Assembly (NCBI RefSeq): GCF_013377085.1
Contig: NZ_JACAAX010000004.1
Coordinates: 124,001-188,000, forward strand
Length of the DNA: 64,000 nucleotides
DNA from: Rhodoplanes sp.
Lineage (GTDB): Bacteria > Pseudomonadota > Alphaproteobacteria > Rhizobiales > Xanthobacteraceae
Direction of reading: 5' to 3'
The position numbers were made by a program, and so were the translations under genes. How positions within the stretch are numbered: the stretch's first letter is position 1; each line of letters starts with the position of its first letter. This document shows positions 7,304 through 15,409 of the stretch, in pieces. Under the pieces are notes generated by a model, which was not told the DNA's origin, did not search any database, and saw nothing but the letters and a program-made list of their open reading frames with translations.

Positions 7304-7912
7304 TCACAGCCAGCGGTGGACGTCCTTCTCGGTCGGCAGGCGGCCGTCCGGCGTCACCTCGTCGACGGCTTCGGGCAGCCGGTGCCTGAGCTCCTCGAGC
7401 AACGCGTCGCGCGACATGCCGGTGCGCCGTGCCAGCTCGTCGATGCGCTCCGGCCCGAGCGCGTCGGCGAGGTCGCGGGCCGAGATCGATTTGTTCGGGC
7501 CCTTGCCGATCCAGGAGTCGGCGACCTCGCCCTTGCCCTTCTGGTGAAACTGGTCGACCAGATCCTTCAGGCCGCCGCTGAGCGCACCGCCTGCGGCGCC
7601 GCCGCCGAGCAGGCCCCCGAGCTTGCCGAGAACGCCGCCGAGCCCGCCGCTCGACTCGTCGACATGGCCGCCTTGGCCGGCTTGCCCGGTGCGGCCCGGT
7701 CCCCATGGTGGCGCGTTGGTCTCGGCCTGCGGCACCGGGGCGCCGCCGCTGCCGAAATGCTTGTAGGCCTTGTAGGCGAGCAGGCCGAGGATCGCCATGG
7801 TGATGGTCGACATGCCGCCCTTGTCGTTGGCCGCCGTCGGTGCAGGTCCGCTGTGGCTGGTGTCGCCGTGCGGGCCGTTCCTCATGCCGTTGATGACGTC
7901 GAGAAGTCCCAT
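7304..7912 (-). CDS. YidB family protein (DUF937)
   Basis: 202 residues. AGGAGG lies eight bases before the ATG at 7912, fixing the start. The N-terminus MGLLDVINGM is typical, followed by a low-complexity segment and a hydrophobic helix at about residues 36-46, a Gly-rich stretch (GGLGGVLGKLGGLLGGGAAGG), then the conserved end: LVDQFHQKGKGEVADSWIGKGPNKSIS and a helix with ALGPERIDELARRTGM. The family is widespread and of unknown function. It lies tail-to-tail with the small Ser/Thr-rich gene. Confidence 0.88.
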   Translation of the reverse strand: MGLLDVINGMRNGPHGDTSHSGPAPTAANDKGGMSTITMAILGLLAYKAYKHFGSGGAPVPQAETNAPPWGPGRTGQAGQGGHVDESSGGLGGVLGKLGGLLGGGAAGGALSGGLKDLVDQFHQKGKGEVADSWIGKGPNKSISARDLADALGPERIDELARRTGMSRDALLEELRHRLPEAVDEVTPDGRLPTEKDVHRWL

Positions 7913-8073
7913 GGTCGTCGCCTCCTGCGCCGCCCCCCGCGTCTTAGATCGCGCGTCGATGTGACGGACGCAAGGCGGCCGACTGGCCGGCGGGCGGGGC
8001 GACGTGCCGCAGGATCGTTTGGGCCGGCCCCGAAGCGAACGGGGGGCCGGTCTGCCGGCGCGCGCCGTCGTGG

Positions 8074-11000
8074 TCAGAACGGCACGGAGGCCCGGCCGCG
8101 AAAACTCCAGATCTGGACGTCGCTGCCGATGCCGCCGAGCTCGGCGCCGAGCGCGATGGACGCCCCGTTGCCGAACCGCGCCGAAACCCCGCCGGTCGCC
8201 CGCGCCGACCACCCCTCGAGCAACGGCACCGAGGCGAGCAGCGGCGCCCCCGCCAGGATCACGGCGGCGGCATCGTCCTTGGAGAAGTAGTAGTCGGCGT
8301 AGAGGCCGGCATAGGGAGACAGCGTCACGGCCGGGGAGATAATCCACGGATAGGCGACCTTGACGCCGCCCGAGGCGCGCCCGGTGAAGAAGTTGCGGGC
8401 GTCCTGCGGGGTGCCGAGCGAGTCGGTGTAGCCGTTCTCGTGCTCCCACAGCGCATAGACCCGGGCCGACGGCTCGATCCACAGGCCGTAGAGCTGGCTC
8501 GTTCCGGTCAGGCCGCCCGACACCAGCCAGCGATGGCCGTCGAAGGTGCCGCTCGCCGTGCCGGACGTGCCGTTGTAGTCGAGCCCCGAATAGGCGACCG
8601 CCGCGTCGAAACGCAGGCCCGCTCCGAACCGCCAGCCCAGATAGGAGCCGACCGTCCAGCCGTCGCCCTTGAAGTGGCCGGTGAGCGTGTCCGACTTGTA
8701 GTCGAAGGTCTCCCAGCCGCCGACCGCGCCGATCAGGAGGTCGGGCGTCAGCTTGCGGGTCAGGCCGATCAGCGCGTTGACCTGGGTGCCGTAGAGCACG
8801 GAGGGCGAGTTGCTGGGCGTGTAGTTGCTGACCCCGGTTCCCCTCACCTCGGCCCACATCAGCCAGTCGCGCGGCTCGACGAAGCGGGGCCGCGACGGGT
8901 CGGCCTTCACCACGTTGCGATCGAGCGACGCGAAGGCGTCGTCGACCCGGCGGTTGCCGGCCGGCTGTCCGCGTCCGCTGCCGCGGCCGCCCGCGGCGCT
9001 GCTCGCCGGGTCGCTCGGCGCATAGGCCGAGCGGGCGCGATCCGTCGCCGCGTCGTCGGCCGAAGCCGTGGCCGGATCGGCGGCGAAGTTGAAGCGCACG
9101 CCGGTCGAGCTCGGCGAGAACAGGGCGCCGCCGTCGCTGAAGCCTTCGGCGATCGCGGTGTCGATGGCGCCCGAGATCGCCGCGCCGGAGGCCTGGGCGA
9201 TCGTCTTGGTCGCGATGAGCTGCAAGGCGCGCAGGCGCAGGCTGTCGGCCGGCGTGTTCACCTCCTGGATCAGGGCTGAGGAGGTCGAGGCGGCGAAGCT
9301 CGCCGTGCCGGCATAGACGGCCGTGATGGTGTGCCGGCCGGCCCGCAGTGCCGTGGTGGTGAAGGCGGCGGTGCCGCCTGCGAGGGTCGCGGTGCCGAGC
9401 GCGACGCCGCCGTCGTTGAACGTCACGGTGCCGGTCGGGGTGCCGCCCGAGGAGGTCACGGTCGCCGTGAAGGTCACGGGCTGGCCGGCCTCGCTCGGGT
9501 TCCGCGAGGAGGCGACCGAGGTCGTCGTCGCCGGCGCGGCGTAGCTGAACAGGCCGGCGCCCGTGCCGGTGCCGCCGAGCGCGGTGACGACCACGTCGAC
9601 CGAGCCGGCCGCATGCGGCGGGGTCGTCGCCGTGATCGAGGTGGCGCTGTTCACGGTGAAACTCGCCGCCGCGGTGCCGCCGAACGTGACGCCGGTCGTG
9701 CCGGTGAAGCCCGTGCCCGTGATCGTCACCGTGGTGCCGCCGGCGATCGGGCCGGAGCCCGGCGTCACCGCCGTGACGGTCGGCGCCGCATTGTAGGTGT
9801 AGAGGCCCGTCCCGGTGCCGGGCCCGGCCGGGGTCGTCACCGTGATGTCGACGGCGCCGGGGGCATGCGCCGGGGTCGTCGCCGTGATCGTGGTGGCGTT
9901 GACGACCGCGACGCCGGTGGCGGCCGTGCCGCCGAACGTCACGGCGGTGGCGCCGGTGAAGTTGCTGCCCGTGATCGTCACCGCGGTGCCGCCGGCGGCC
10001 GGGCCGGCGGTCGGCGCCACCGATGTCACGATCGGCGTCACCGCGAAGGTGAAGAGATTGGTGCCGGTGCCGGTGCCGCCCGCGGCCGTGACGACGACGT
10101 TGACGGTGCCGGAGGCGTGGGCCGGGGTCGTCGCCGTGATCGAGGTGGCGCTGTTCACCGTGAAGCTCGTAGCCGCCGTGCCGCCGAACGAGACGGCGGT
10201 GACGCCGACGAAGCTGGTCCCGGTGATCGTCACGCTGGTGCCGCCCGTGACCGAGCCGATGTTCGGCGAGACGCCCGTCACGGTCGGCGCCGCCACGTAG
10301 GTGAACTGGTCGGCCGCGCCGGTCGGGCTCGTGCCGCCCGGGGTGGTGACGCGGATGTCGACGGTGCCGGTGCCGGACGGTGCGGTCGCGGTGATCGAGG
10401 TGGCGCTGTTGAACGTGAAGCCCGTCGCCGGGGTGGCGCCGAACGCGACCGCGGTGACGCCGGTGAATCCGGTGCCGGTGATGGTCACCGAGATGCCGCC
10501 GGCGAGGGGCCCGGCATTCGGCGTGACCGCCGTCACGGTCGGCCCCGCCACGTAGGTGAACTGGTCGGCCGCGCTGGTGGCGCTGGTGCCGGTCGGGGTG
10601 GTGACGGTGACGTCGACGGTGCCGGTGCCGGCCGGTGCGGTCGCCGTGATGGAGGTGGCGCTGTTGAACGTGAAGCCCGTCGCCGGGGTGGCCCCGAACG
10701 CGACCGCGGTGACGCCGGTGAAGTTGCTGCCCGTGATGGTCACGGTGGTGCCGCCGGCGAGCGGGCCGGAGATCGGCGCGATCGACGAGACGATCGGCAC
10801 CAGGACATAGGTGAACTGGTCGGCCGCGCTGGTCGCGCTGGTGCCGCCCGGCGTGGTGACGCGGACGTCGACGGTGCCGGAGCCGGCCGGTGCGGTCGCC
10901 GTGATCGAGGTTGCGCTGTTGAACGTGAAGCCCGTCGCCGGGGTGGCCCCGAACGTGACCGCGGTGACGCCGGTGAAATCGGTGCCCGTGATGGTCACCG

Positions 11001-11946
11001 GCGTGCCGCCGGTCGTGGGGCCGGTGGTCGGTGCGATGCCGGTCACCGTCGGGGCCGGCACGTAGGTGTACTGGTCGGCCGCGCTGGTGGCGCTGGTGCC
11101 GATCGGGGTGGTAACGGTGACATGCACGGTGCCGGTGCCGGCCGGCGCCGTCGCGGTGATCTGGGTCGCGCTGTTGACCGTGTAGCCGGTGGCGTTGGTG
11201 GCGCCGAACTTCACCGCGGTGGCGCCGGTGAATCCCGTGCCCGTGATGACGACCGAGTTGGTGCCCGCGGTCGGGCCGCTGGTCGGCGAGAGGCCGGTCA
11301 CGACCGGCACTGCGGGCAGAGTCACGGCAATCGAGAACAGCGTATCGGTCGGACCCGAGGGAAACTGCTGGCTGTCCGCCCGGGTCGCAAACGGCGGCCC
11401 GGTGCAGCTTCCCGAATCGCTACAATGCGAGGACGAATAAAGGCTCAGCGACTCCGATCCGGTCCCGGACTGCGACTGCAGGGTCACTTGGACTTCGTCG
11501 GCACCGAAACTCGCTCCGCCCTTGACAGGGTGCAGGAGATAGACGGCCTTTGCTGTCGTGTAAGTATAGTCGGCATAACTGTAGGTCGGAACGTCGACGG
11601 TGCCCGCCGTATTGCCGATCGGCCCGTTGAAATTCGACTGAACGCCCAGCGCCGGAAACAGGCCCCATTTGGCCTGATCGTCGGTGATGCAGATCGAGAT
11701 GGTCTCGCCGACCGACGTGAACGCGATGCTGGCTCCGCTGAGGGTGCTCGGAACTGTGCAGGCCGCGGAGGCGCTGCCGGCGGTGGCGAGAGAGGCGAGC
11801 ACGCCGAGCGCCAGAAGGCCGAGGGCCCGGACTCCGAGGGCCCGGATCGCGGCGTTCCACCGCGTCGCGAACCCCCCTGTCGGACCGATGCGGTGGTTCC
11901 GCTCTGCCGAGCCTGTCGCCGCTCCGCGCGCCCCGTCGCCTGTCAT
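8074..11946 (-). CDS. Giant IPT/TIG-repeat autotransporter
   Basis: 1290 residues. The ATG at 11946 follows GGGGGA and yields a long signal peptide (about 61 residues, hydrophobic core ALGLLALGVLASLATAG, cleavage after SASA). A globular Cys-containing region runs to about 212. Seven IPT/TIG immunoglobulin-like repeats of 84-85 residues follow (about 213-803, each with Gly-Gly-Thr-x-Val-Thr-Ile-Thr-Gly), then a bacterial Ig-like domain (805-895) and a linker. The last 260 residues are an outer-membrane beta-barrel of the autotransporter type starting WLMWAEVRG and ending in Phe. The architecture predicts a surface-exposed adhesin or filament. It is divergent from the tail-collar genes. Confidence 0.88.
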   Translation of the reverse strand: MTGDGARGAATGSAERNHRIGPTGGFATRWNAAIRALGVRALGLLALGVLASLATAGSASAACTVPSTLSGASIAFTSVGETISICITDDQAKWGLFPALGVQSNFNGPIGNTAGTVDVPTYSYADYTYTTAKAVYLLHPVKGGASFGADEVQVTLQSQSGTGSESLSLYSSSHCSDSGSCTGPPFATRADSQQFPSGPTDTLFSIAVTLPAVPVVTGLSPTSGPTAGTNSVVITGTGFTGATAVKFGATNATGYTVNSATQITATAPAGTGTVHVTVTTPIGTSATSAADQYTYVPAPTVTGIAPTTGPTTGGTPVTITGTDFTGVTAVTFGATPATGFTFNSATSITATAPAGSGTVDVRVTTPGGTSATSAADQFTYVLVPIVSSIAPISGPLAGGTTVTITGSNFTGVTAVAFGATPATGFTFNSATSITATAPAGTGTVDVTVTTPTGTSATSAADQFTYVAGPTVTAVTPNAGPLAGGISVTITGTGFTGVTAVAFGATPATGFTFNSATSITATAPSGTGTVDIRVTTPGGTSPTGAADQFTYVAAPTVTGVSPNIGSVTGGTSVTITGTSFVGVTAVSFGGTAATSFTVNSATSITATTPAHASGTVNVVVTAAGGTGTGTNLFTFAVTPIVTSVAPTAGPAAGGTAVTITGSNFTGATAVTFGGTAATGVAVVNATTITATTPAHAPGAVDITVTTPAGPGTGTGLYTYNAAPTVTAVTPGSGPIAGGTTVTITGTGFTGTTGVTFGGTAAASFTVNSATSITATTPPHAAGSVDVVVTALGGTGTGAGLFSYAAPATTTSVASSRNPSEAGQPVTFTATVTSSGGTPTGTVTFNDGGVALGTATLAGGTAAFTTTALRAGRHTITAVYAGTASFAASTSSALIQEVNTPADSLRLRALQLIATKTIAQASGAAISGAIDTAIAEGFSDGGALFSPSSTGVRFNFAADPATASADDAATDRARSAYAPSDPASSAAGGRGSGRGQPAGNRRVDDAFASLDRNVVKADPSRPRFVEPRDWLMWAEVRGTGVSNYTPSNSPSVLYGTQVNALIGLTRKLTPDLLIGAVGGWETFDYKSDTLTGHFKGDGWTVGSYLGWRFGAGLRFDAAVAYSGLDYNGTSGTASGTFDGHRWLVSGGLTGTSQLYGLWIEPSARVYALWEHENGYTDSLGTPQDARNFFTGRASGGVKVAYPWIISPAVTLSPYAGLYADYYFSKDDAAAVILAGAPLLASVPLLEGWSARATGGVSARFGNGASIALGAELGGIGSDVQIWSFRGRASVPF
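9540..11310. repeat. Tandem 255-bp repeats coding for IPT/TIG domains
   Basis: Seven units of 252-255 bp in direct order within the autotransporter gene. The three central units (10301-10555, 10556-10810, 10811-11065) have exactly the same length and nearly the same sequence, while the outer ones are more diverged. This indicates recent duplication or homogenisation and predicts copy-number change by recombination. Confidence 0.85.
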
Positions 11947-12133
11947 CACGTCCCCCGCTTGGCCTTGCCCCGGATCGCCCACCCCCGCACGAACGCACAG
12001 CGACCGCGGCGATCGCTCGGCTCGGACGGACTCGTTCGAGGCAACCGGACCATTTTTGGATTGCAAGGCACCTGTCCCAACCGCCTCGGTTGTAATCATC
12101 TCAGCGGCATATCGGCAGGAGCGCAAGGCTAGT

Positions 12134-12167
12134 CGGCCTCATCCGTTGGGGGGATGAGCCGGTTTTT
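12134..12167 (+). terminator. Hairpin with T-run
   Basis: CGGCCTCATCC faces GGATGAGCCGG across a seven-base loop and is followed by TTTTT. It has the form of an intrinsic terminator read rightwards, but no rightward gene precedes it. It may insulate the promoter at 12262 from antisense transcription, or be a leader structure. Confidence 0.45.
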
Positions 12168-12261
12168 CAGACAGCGTTGCGTCACCGCAACATCTCAACT
12201 ATGGCGCGTCAAACGCATAGGCTTTAAAATACCTCCGTATGGATCAACGGGCGAGAATGCC

Positions 12262-12291
12262 TTGACAGTGTCTTTCTGATTGAAATAAAAT
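12262..12291 (+). promoter_or_regulatory. Sigma-70-type promoter for the tail-collar operon
   Basis: Perfect -35 box TTGACA at 12262-12267, 18-base spacer, -10 box TAAAAT at 12286-12291 (five of six consensus bases). It lies 57 bases before the first tail-collar gene in a locally AT-rich stretch. Confidence 0.65.
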
Positions 12292-12348
12292 TACCACAGG
12301 TTGTAGCAGGGGCATTCATCCGAGCTTCGAACCCGCCAGGGAGCGACC

Positions 12349-12876
12349 ATGCCGCTGGAGCCTTTCATCGGACAGATCATGCCGGCCGGCTTCGGGCTAG
12401 TTCCGCGCGGGTGGGCTCTGTGCGACGGAAGCCTGCTCGCGATCCAGACGAATCAGGCGCTCTTCGCCCTGCTCGGCACGACATACGGGGGCGACGGAAT
12501 CCGCACCTTTGCGCTGCCCGACCTGCGCGGGCGAGCCGTGCTGGGCAGCGATCTCGCCTCGGTCCCCTGGGGACAGGTCTCCGGGACGGAGACCGCGAGC
12601 GTGTCGGTCGCCCAGTTGCCGAGCCACAACCATACCATTCAGGCGTCGACGACGGCCGGCACGGGCCGGGGCGCGTCACCGGCCGGAAATCTCTTCGCCA
12701 AGAACACCGCCTCGCCCGTCGCCATCTTCGCGCCGCCCGCCAGCGGCGACGTCGCCCTGGCGTCCGGGACCAATGTCGGGCCCGCCGGCGGCAGCACGCC
12801 CCACAACAACATGCAGCCCTATCTGGCCGTCAACTATCTGATCGCGCTGAACGGGGTCTTCCCGCCGCGACCGTGA
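12349..12876 (+). CDS. Tail-collar domain protein (microcystin-dependent-protein family), copy 1
   Basis: 175 residues. The N-terminal phage tail-collar motif is complete: FIGQI near the start, then PRGWALCDGSLLAI, ALFALLGTTYGGDG and FALPDLRGR. The C-terminal half is a Gly/Ala/Pro-rich region with PSHNHT and ends PYLAVNYLIALNG, as in the MdpB family. Such proteins occur in triplets in many bacteria without other phage genes. AGGGAG lies five bases before the ATG. It shares an operon with two paralogues and an acetyltransferase. The function outside phage is not established. Confidence 0.92.
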   Translation: MPLEPFIGQIMPAGFGLVPRGWALCDGSLLAIQTNQALFALLGTTYGGDGIRTFALPDLRGRAVLGSDLASVPWGQVSGTETASVSVAQLPSHNHTIQASTTAGTGRGASPAGNLFAKNTASPVAIFAPPASGDVALASGTNVGPAGGSTPHNNMQPYLAVNYLIALNGVFPPRP

Positions 12877-12954
12877 CGGCTGCGCATCGCGCGGCGGCCG
12901 CGCACGGCATGACGGCACGATCGTCCGCCATCGACGGCGTCGATGGCGGTCCAC

Positions 12955-12992
12955 CGAACCAGGACGCCGAACCAGGACGCCGAACCAGGACG
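12955..12992. repeat. Three 13-bp tandem repeats
   Basis: The unit CGAACCAGGACGC occurs three times end to end (12955, 12968, 12981; last copy one base short), just before the second tail-collar gene. The end of the array supplies purine-rich sequence near its start codon. Confidence 0.75.
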
Positions 12993-13007
12993 TGAGGACT
13001 GTTCACG

Positions 13008-13544
13008 ATGTCGGACCCCTTTGTCGGTGAAATCCGCCTGTTCGGCTTCCCGCGCGTGCCGACGGGCTGGCTCGCCTGCGACGGCGCGTCGGTGCCGATC
13101 TCGCAATACGACGTGCTGTTCGCGCTGATCGGCACCTCCTATGGCGGCGACGGCGTCTCGACCTTCAATGTGCCGGATCTGCGCGGCCGGTTGCCGCTGT
13201 CGCAAGGAAACGGCAGGGGGCTGACGCCGCGCGTGCTCGGCGAGGTCGGCGGTGAGGAGGCTCACATCCTGCTCGGGTCGGAGATGCCGTCGCACAGCCA
13301 TTCCCTGCTGTCGACGACCAGCCCCGGCACCACTCCGACGCCCGACCCCGCCGTGCATCTGGCGACGTCGAGCATCGCGAGCGCCAAGGTCTACGCGCCG
13401 CAGGCCGACGTCCCGAGCTACGACGTCATGGCGCCGGCCATCGTCGCGACCGGCAACAACCTGCCGCACGACAACATGATGCCGACGCTGACCTGCAACT
13501 ACTGCATCTGCTGGTCCGGCATCTTTCCGTCGCCGTCCGCCTAG
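13008..13544 (+). CDS. Tail-collar domain protein, copy 2
   Basis: 178 residues. Begins MSDPFVGEIRLF and carries PTGWLACDGASVPI, LFALIGTSYGGDGVSTF and VPDLRGRLPLS, the tail-collar consensus. PSHSHS and a low-complexity Thr/Pro linker follow, and the C-terminus NYCICWSGIFPSP matches copy 3 closely. It is more similar to copy 3 than to copy 1, so the triplet probably arose by an older and a more recent duplication. It lies 131 bases after copy 1, with the 13-bp repeats between. Confidence 0.92.
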   Translation: MSDPFVGEIRLFGFPRVPTGWLACDGASVPISQYDVLFALIGTSYGGDGVSTFNVPDLRGRLPLSQGNGRGLTPRVLGEVGGEEAHILLGSEMPSHSHSLLSTTSPGTTPTPDPAVHLATSSIASAKVYAPQADVPSYDVMAPAIVATGNNLPHDNMMPTLTCNYCICWSGIFPSPSA

Positions 13545-13640
13545 GCGGACGCTGCCGGACGCGCGTGCGGGTTTCCGCGCCGATTCTGCGTCCTGCTTCG
13601 CAACCTTCGCTATCCGCGCGTCTCGTTTCAGGGGAATGTC

Positions 13641-14168
13641 ATGTCCGATCCATTCGTCGGCGAAATTCAGGCCTTCGCGTTCGGCTACAGTCCGGACAAC
13701 TGGCTGCCCTGCGACGGGCGCCCGCTCGCGATCAGGCAGTACACGGCGCTCTTCGCACTGATCGGCACCTCCTATGGCGGCGACGGCACGACCACGTTCA
13801 ATCTGCCGAATCTCGTCGGCCGGGTCGCGGTCAGCCAGGGCCAGGGGCCCGGCCTGACGCCGCGCATCATCGGTGAGGAGATCGGCGAGGCGGCCGTGGC
13901 GATCGGACAGGCGGAGATGCCGTCGCACACCCATGCGCTGCAGTTGGGCAGCAGCCTCTCCACCAACGGCACGGCCGGGCCGACCGGCGGATCGAACGTC
14001 GCGATCGATCCGAGCTTCAACGGCTTCGTCCCGCCGCCGGCCAACACGACGCTGTCGCCGACCGCCGTCGGCGTCACCGGCGGCTCGCAGCCCCATGCCA
14101 ACACCCAGCCGACGCTGGCGATGATCTACTGCATCTCGACGTCCGGCATTTTTCCGAGCTTCGGCTGA
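13641..14168 (+). CDS. Tail-collar domain protein, copy 3
   Basis: 175 residues starting MSDPFVGEIQAFAFGYSPDN. The conserved NWLPCDGRPLAI, LFALIGTSYGGDGTTTF and LPNLVGRVAVS segments are present, as are PSHTHA and the C-terminal IYCISTSGIFPSF. AGGGGAATGTC precedes the ATG. The acetyltransferase gene starts 13 bases after the stop, so the two are probably co-transcribed. Confidence 0.92.
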   Translation: MSDPFVGEIQAFAFGYSPDNWLPCDGRPLAIRQYTALFALIGTSYGGDGTTTFNLPNLVGRVAVSQGQGPGLTPRIIGEEIGEAAVAIGQAEMPSHTHALQLGSSLSTNGTAGPTGGSNVAIDPSFNGFVPPPANTTLSPTAVGVTGGSQPHANTQPTLAMIYCISTSGIFPSFG

Positions 14169-14181
14169 GCGTGCGCCGGCC

Positions 14182-14784
14182 ATGAGCGTGGCTGCGCCGA
14201 GGCCGCCGGACACGATCGTCGGGCGGCTCGTCCCGAGCGACCCCGCGACGGTCGTCCGCCCGCTCGCGCCGGCGGACGAACAGTTTTGTCGCGCGCTGTT
14301 TCACGAGGATCGCGCCGCCCGGTTCGCGTCGCTCGGCGCGAGCGGCCACCTGCTGGCGACGATGCTCGATCAGCAATTCCGCGCGCAGCAGACCGGTTAC
14401 GGTCGCAGCTTTCCCCACGCCGAGCATCTCCTGATCGAGCATGTCGGCGCGGCGGTGGGCCGGCTGATCGTCGCGGTCGAGCGGGCAGCGCTGCCGATGG
14501 CCGCCACCGACGAGACCTTGCCGGAAGGGTCGACGTCGCTGGCGCGTGCAGGCGATCGTACCGTACATCTCGTCGACATTGTGCTCGCCGCGGCGGCCCG
14601 CGGGCACGGCATCGGCACCGACGTGATCAACAGCCTTTTGCGCGCGGCCGCTGGGATGGGGGCGACGCGCCTGACCCTGGCGGTGCTGCAGACCAACGAC
14701 GGCGCCCGCCGGCTCTACGAGCGGCTCGGCTTCGTCGCCACCACGGGCGGGAGCCACATCGTCATGGTCAAGTCCTTGCCGTGA
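14182..14784 (+). CDS. GNAT-family N-acetyltransferase
   Basis: 200 residues. The acetyl-CoA pyrophosphate-binding motif appears as AARGHGIGTDVI near residue 150, followed by a TNDGARRLYERLGF stretch that is typical of the GNAT C-terminal half. Residues 1-70 are more variable and may bind the substrate. It sits 13 bases after the third tail-collar gene. Tail-collar triplets are often followed by a GNAT gene, suggesting that it modifies these proteins or acts in the same pathway; this is inference. It is probably cytosolic. Confidence 0.88.
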   Translation: MSVAAPRPPDTIVGRLVPSDPATVVRPLAPADEQFCRALFHEDRAARFASLGASGHLLATMLDQQFRAQQTGYGRSFPHAEHLLIEHVGAAVGRLIVAVERAALPMAATDETLPEGSTSLARAGDRTVHLVDIVLAAAARGHGIGTDVINSLLRAAAGMGATRLTLAVLQTNDGARRLYERLGFVATTGGSHIVMVKSLP

Positions 14785-14845
14785 CGGTTTGGTCAGGGGC
14801 GGAGCCCTGTCCGAGGCGCAGGACGTGGTCCGCCTCGTCCTGCCG

Positions 14846-15112
14846 TCAGCCCTTCAGAAACATCACGCCGATCTGCCGGTCGTCGCGCCGCACGATGCGG
14901 CAGCGGCGCTGGAACATCAGCAGGAACTCGACCGGCATGTCGACCGGGTTGGTCACCGTGAGCTTGGCGCCGCCCGACGAGATGTCGCAGATCATGCAGT
15001 TCTGCGGAACCGAGCCGTCGCACGGATCGAAGAAGGCGGGATAGTGGATCTCGAAGCGGGGGCTCCGGCGGAGCTCCCGCAATTTGCTCTGCTGCTGACG
15101 AAAGAAGACCAT
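14846..15112 (-). CDS. PilZ-domain protein
   Basis: 88 residues from the ATG at 15112 (GAGG seven bases ahead). The c-di-GMP-binding motifs are visible as RRSPRF near residue 15 (RxxxR) and DISSGGAKL near residue 45 (D/NxSxxG). It is a single-domain PilZ protein, the simplest type of c-di-GMP receptor. The window also holds a GGDEF-EAL protein about 10 kb away. It is transcribed alone and lies tail-to-tail with the acetyltransferase gene. Confidence 0.85.
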   Translation of the reverse strand: MVFFRQQQSKLRELRRSPRFEIHYPAFFDPCDGSVPQNCMICDISSGGAKLTVTNPVDMPVEFLLMFQRRCRIVRRDDRQIGVMFLKG

Positions 15113-15282
15113 GGCACGCCTCGTCCGGACGGCGCCGTCGACGCACGGCACCCTGTTCGGCTACGATTGTCGGCGGCTCCCGCTAAGCCGCCGCAAAGAC
15201 GGGCGTTATGATTTCGACGAGTTTTTTTCCGACAATGTGAAGGGATTTTTGTGGGCGTGATGGTGGTTCGCCCCGACTCATC

Positions 15283-15390
15283 GGTCATCCCGGAAGCGCC
15301 GCGCAGCGGCGCTGTCCGGACTCCATAACCCCTGTCTGTGAGTATGGATTCCGGGCTCGCGGACCTTCGGTCCGCGCCCCGGAATGACGG
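15283..15390. repeat. Intergenic palindromic repeat, CATTCCGGGG family, copy 1
   Basis: Outer arms GTCATCCCGG and CCCCGGAATGACGG face each other, with inner hairpins around GCGCCGCGCAGCGGCGC and GCGGACCTTCGGTCCGC. Related copies lie at 33830-33875 and 60829-60939. It sits between the PilZ gene and the end of the DUF4139 gene. Confidence 0.8.
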
Positions 15391-15409
15391 CCTCGTCTGA
15401 ATATGCAGC

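Larger units (their letters stand above)
11947..12348. other. Divergent control region, autotransporter / tail-collar genes
   Basis: About 400 bases between divergent genes. The right half is AT-rich relative to the surroundings and holds a strong promoter (12262-12291) for the rightward genes. A hairpin followed by five T lies at 12134-12167. The promoter of the leftward autotransporter gene should lie in the left half but I could not define it. Confidence 0.6.

Noticed and set aside
9540-11310. Regular direct repeats considered as a CRISPR array
   Set aside because: The period is 255 bp with coding sequence throughout and no short repeat/unique spacer pattern; no cas genes are present.
9331-12132. 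Plus-strand open frame of over 900 codons opposite the autotransporter
   Set aside because: It mirrors the 255-bp repeats as Arg/Gly/Ala-rich sequence; signal peptide, IPT domains and beta-barrel are all on the minus strand.
12349-14168. Tail-collar genes as part of a prophage
   Set aside because: No integrase, capsid, terminase, tail tube or lysis genes flank them. The triplet plus GNAT layout matches chromosomal microcystin-dependent-protein loci.
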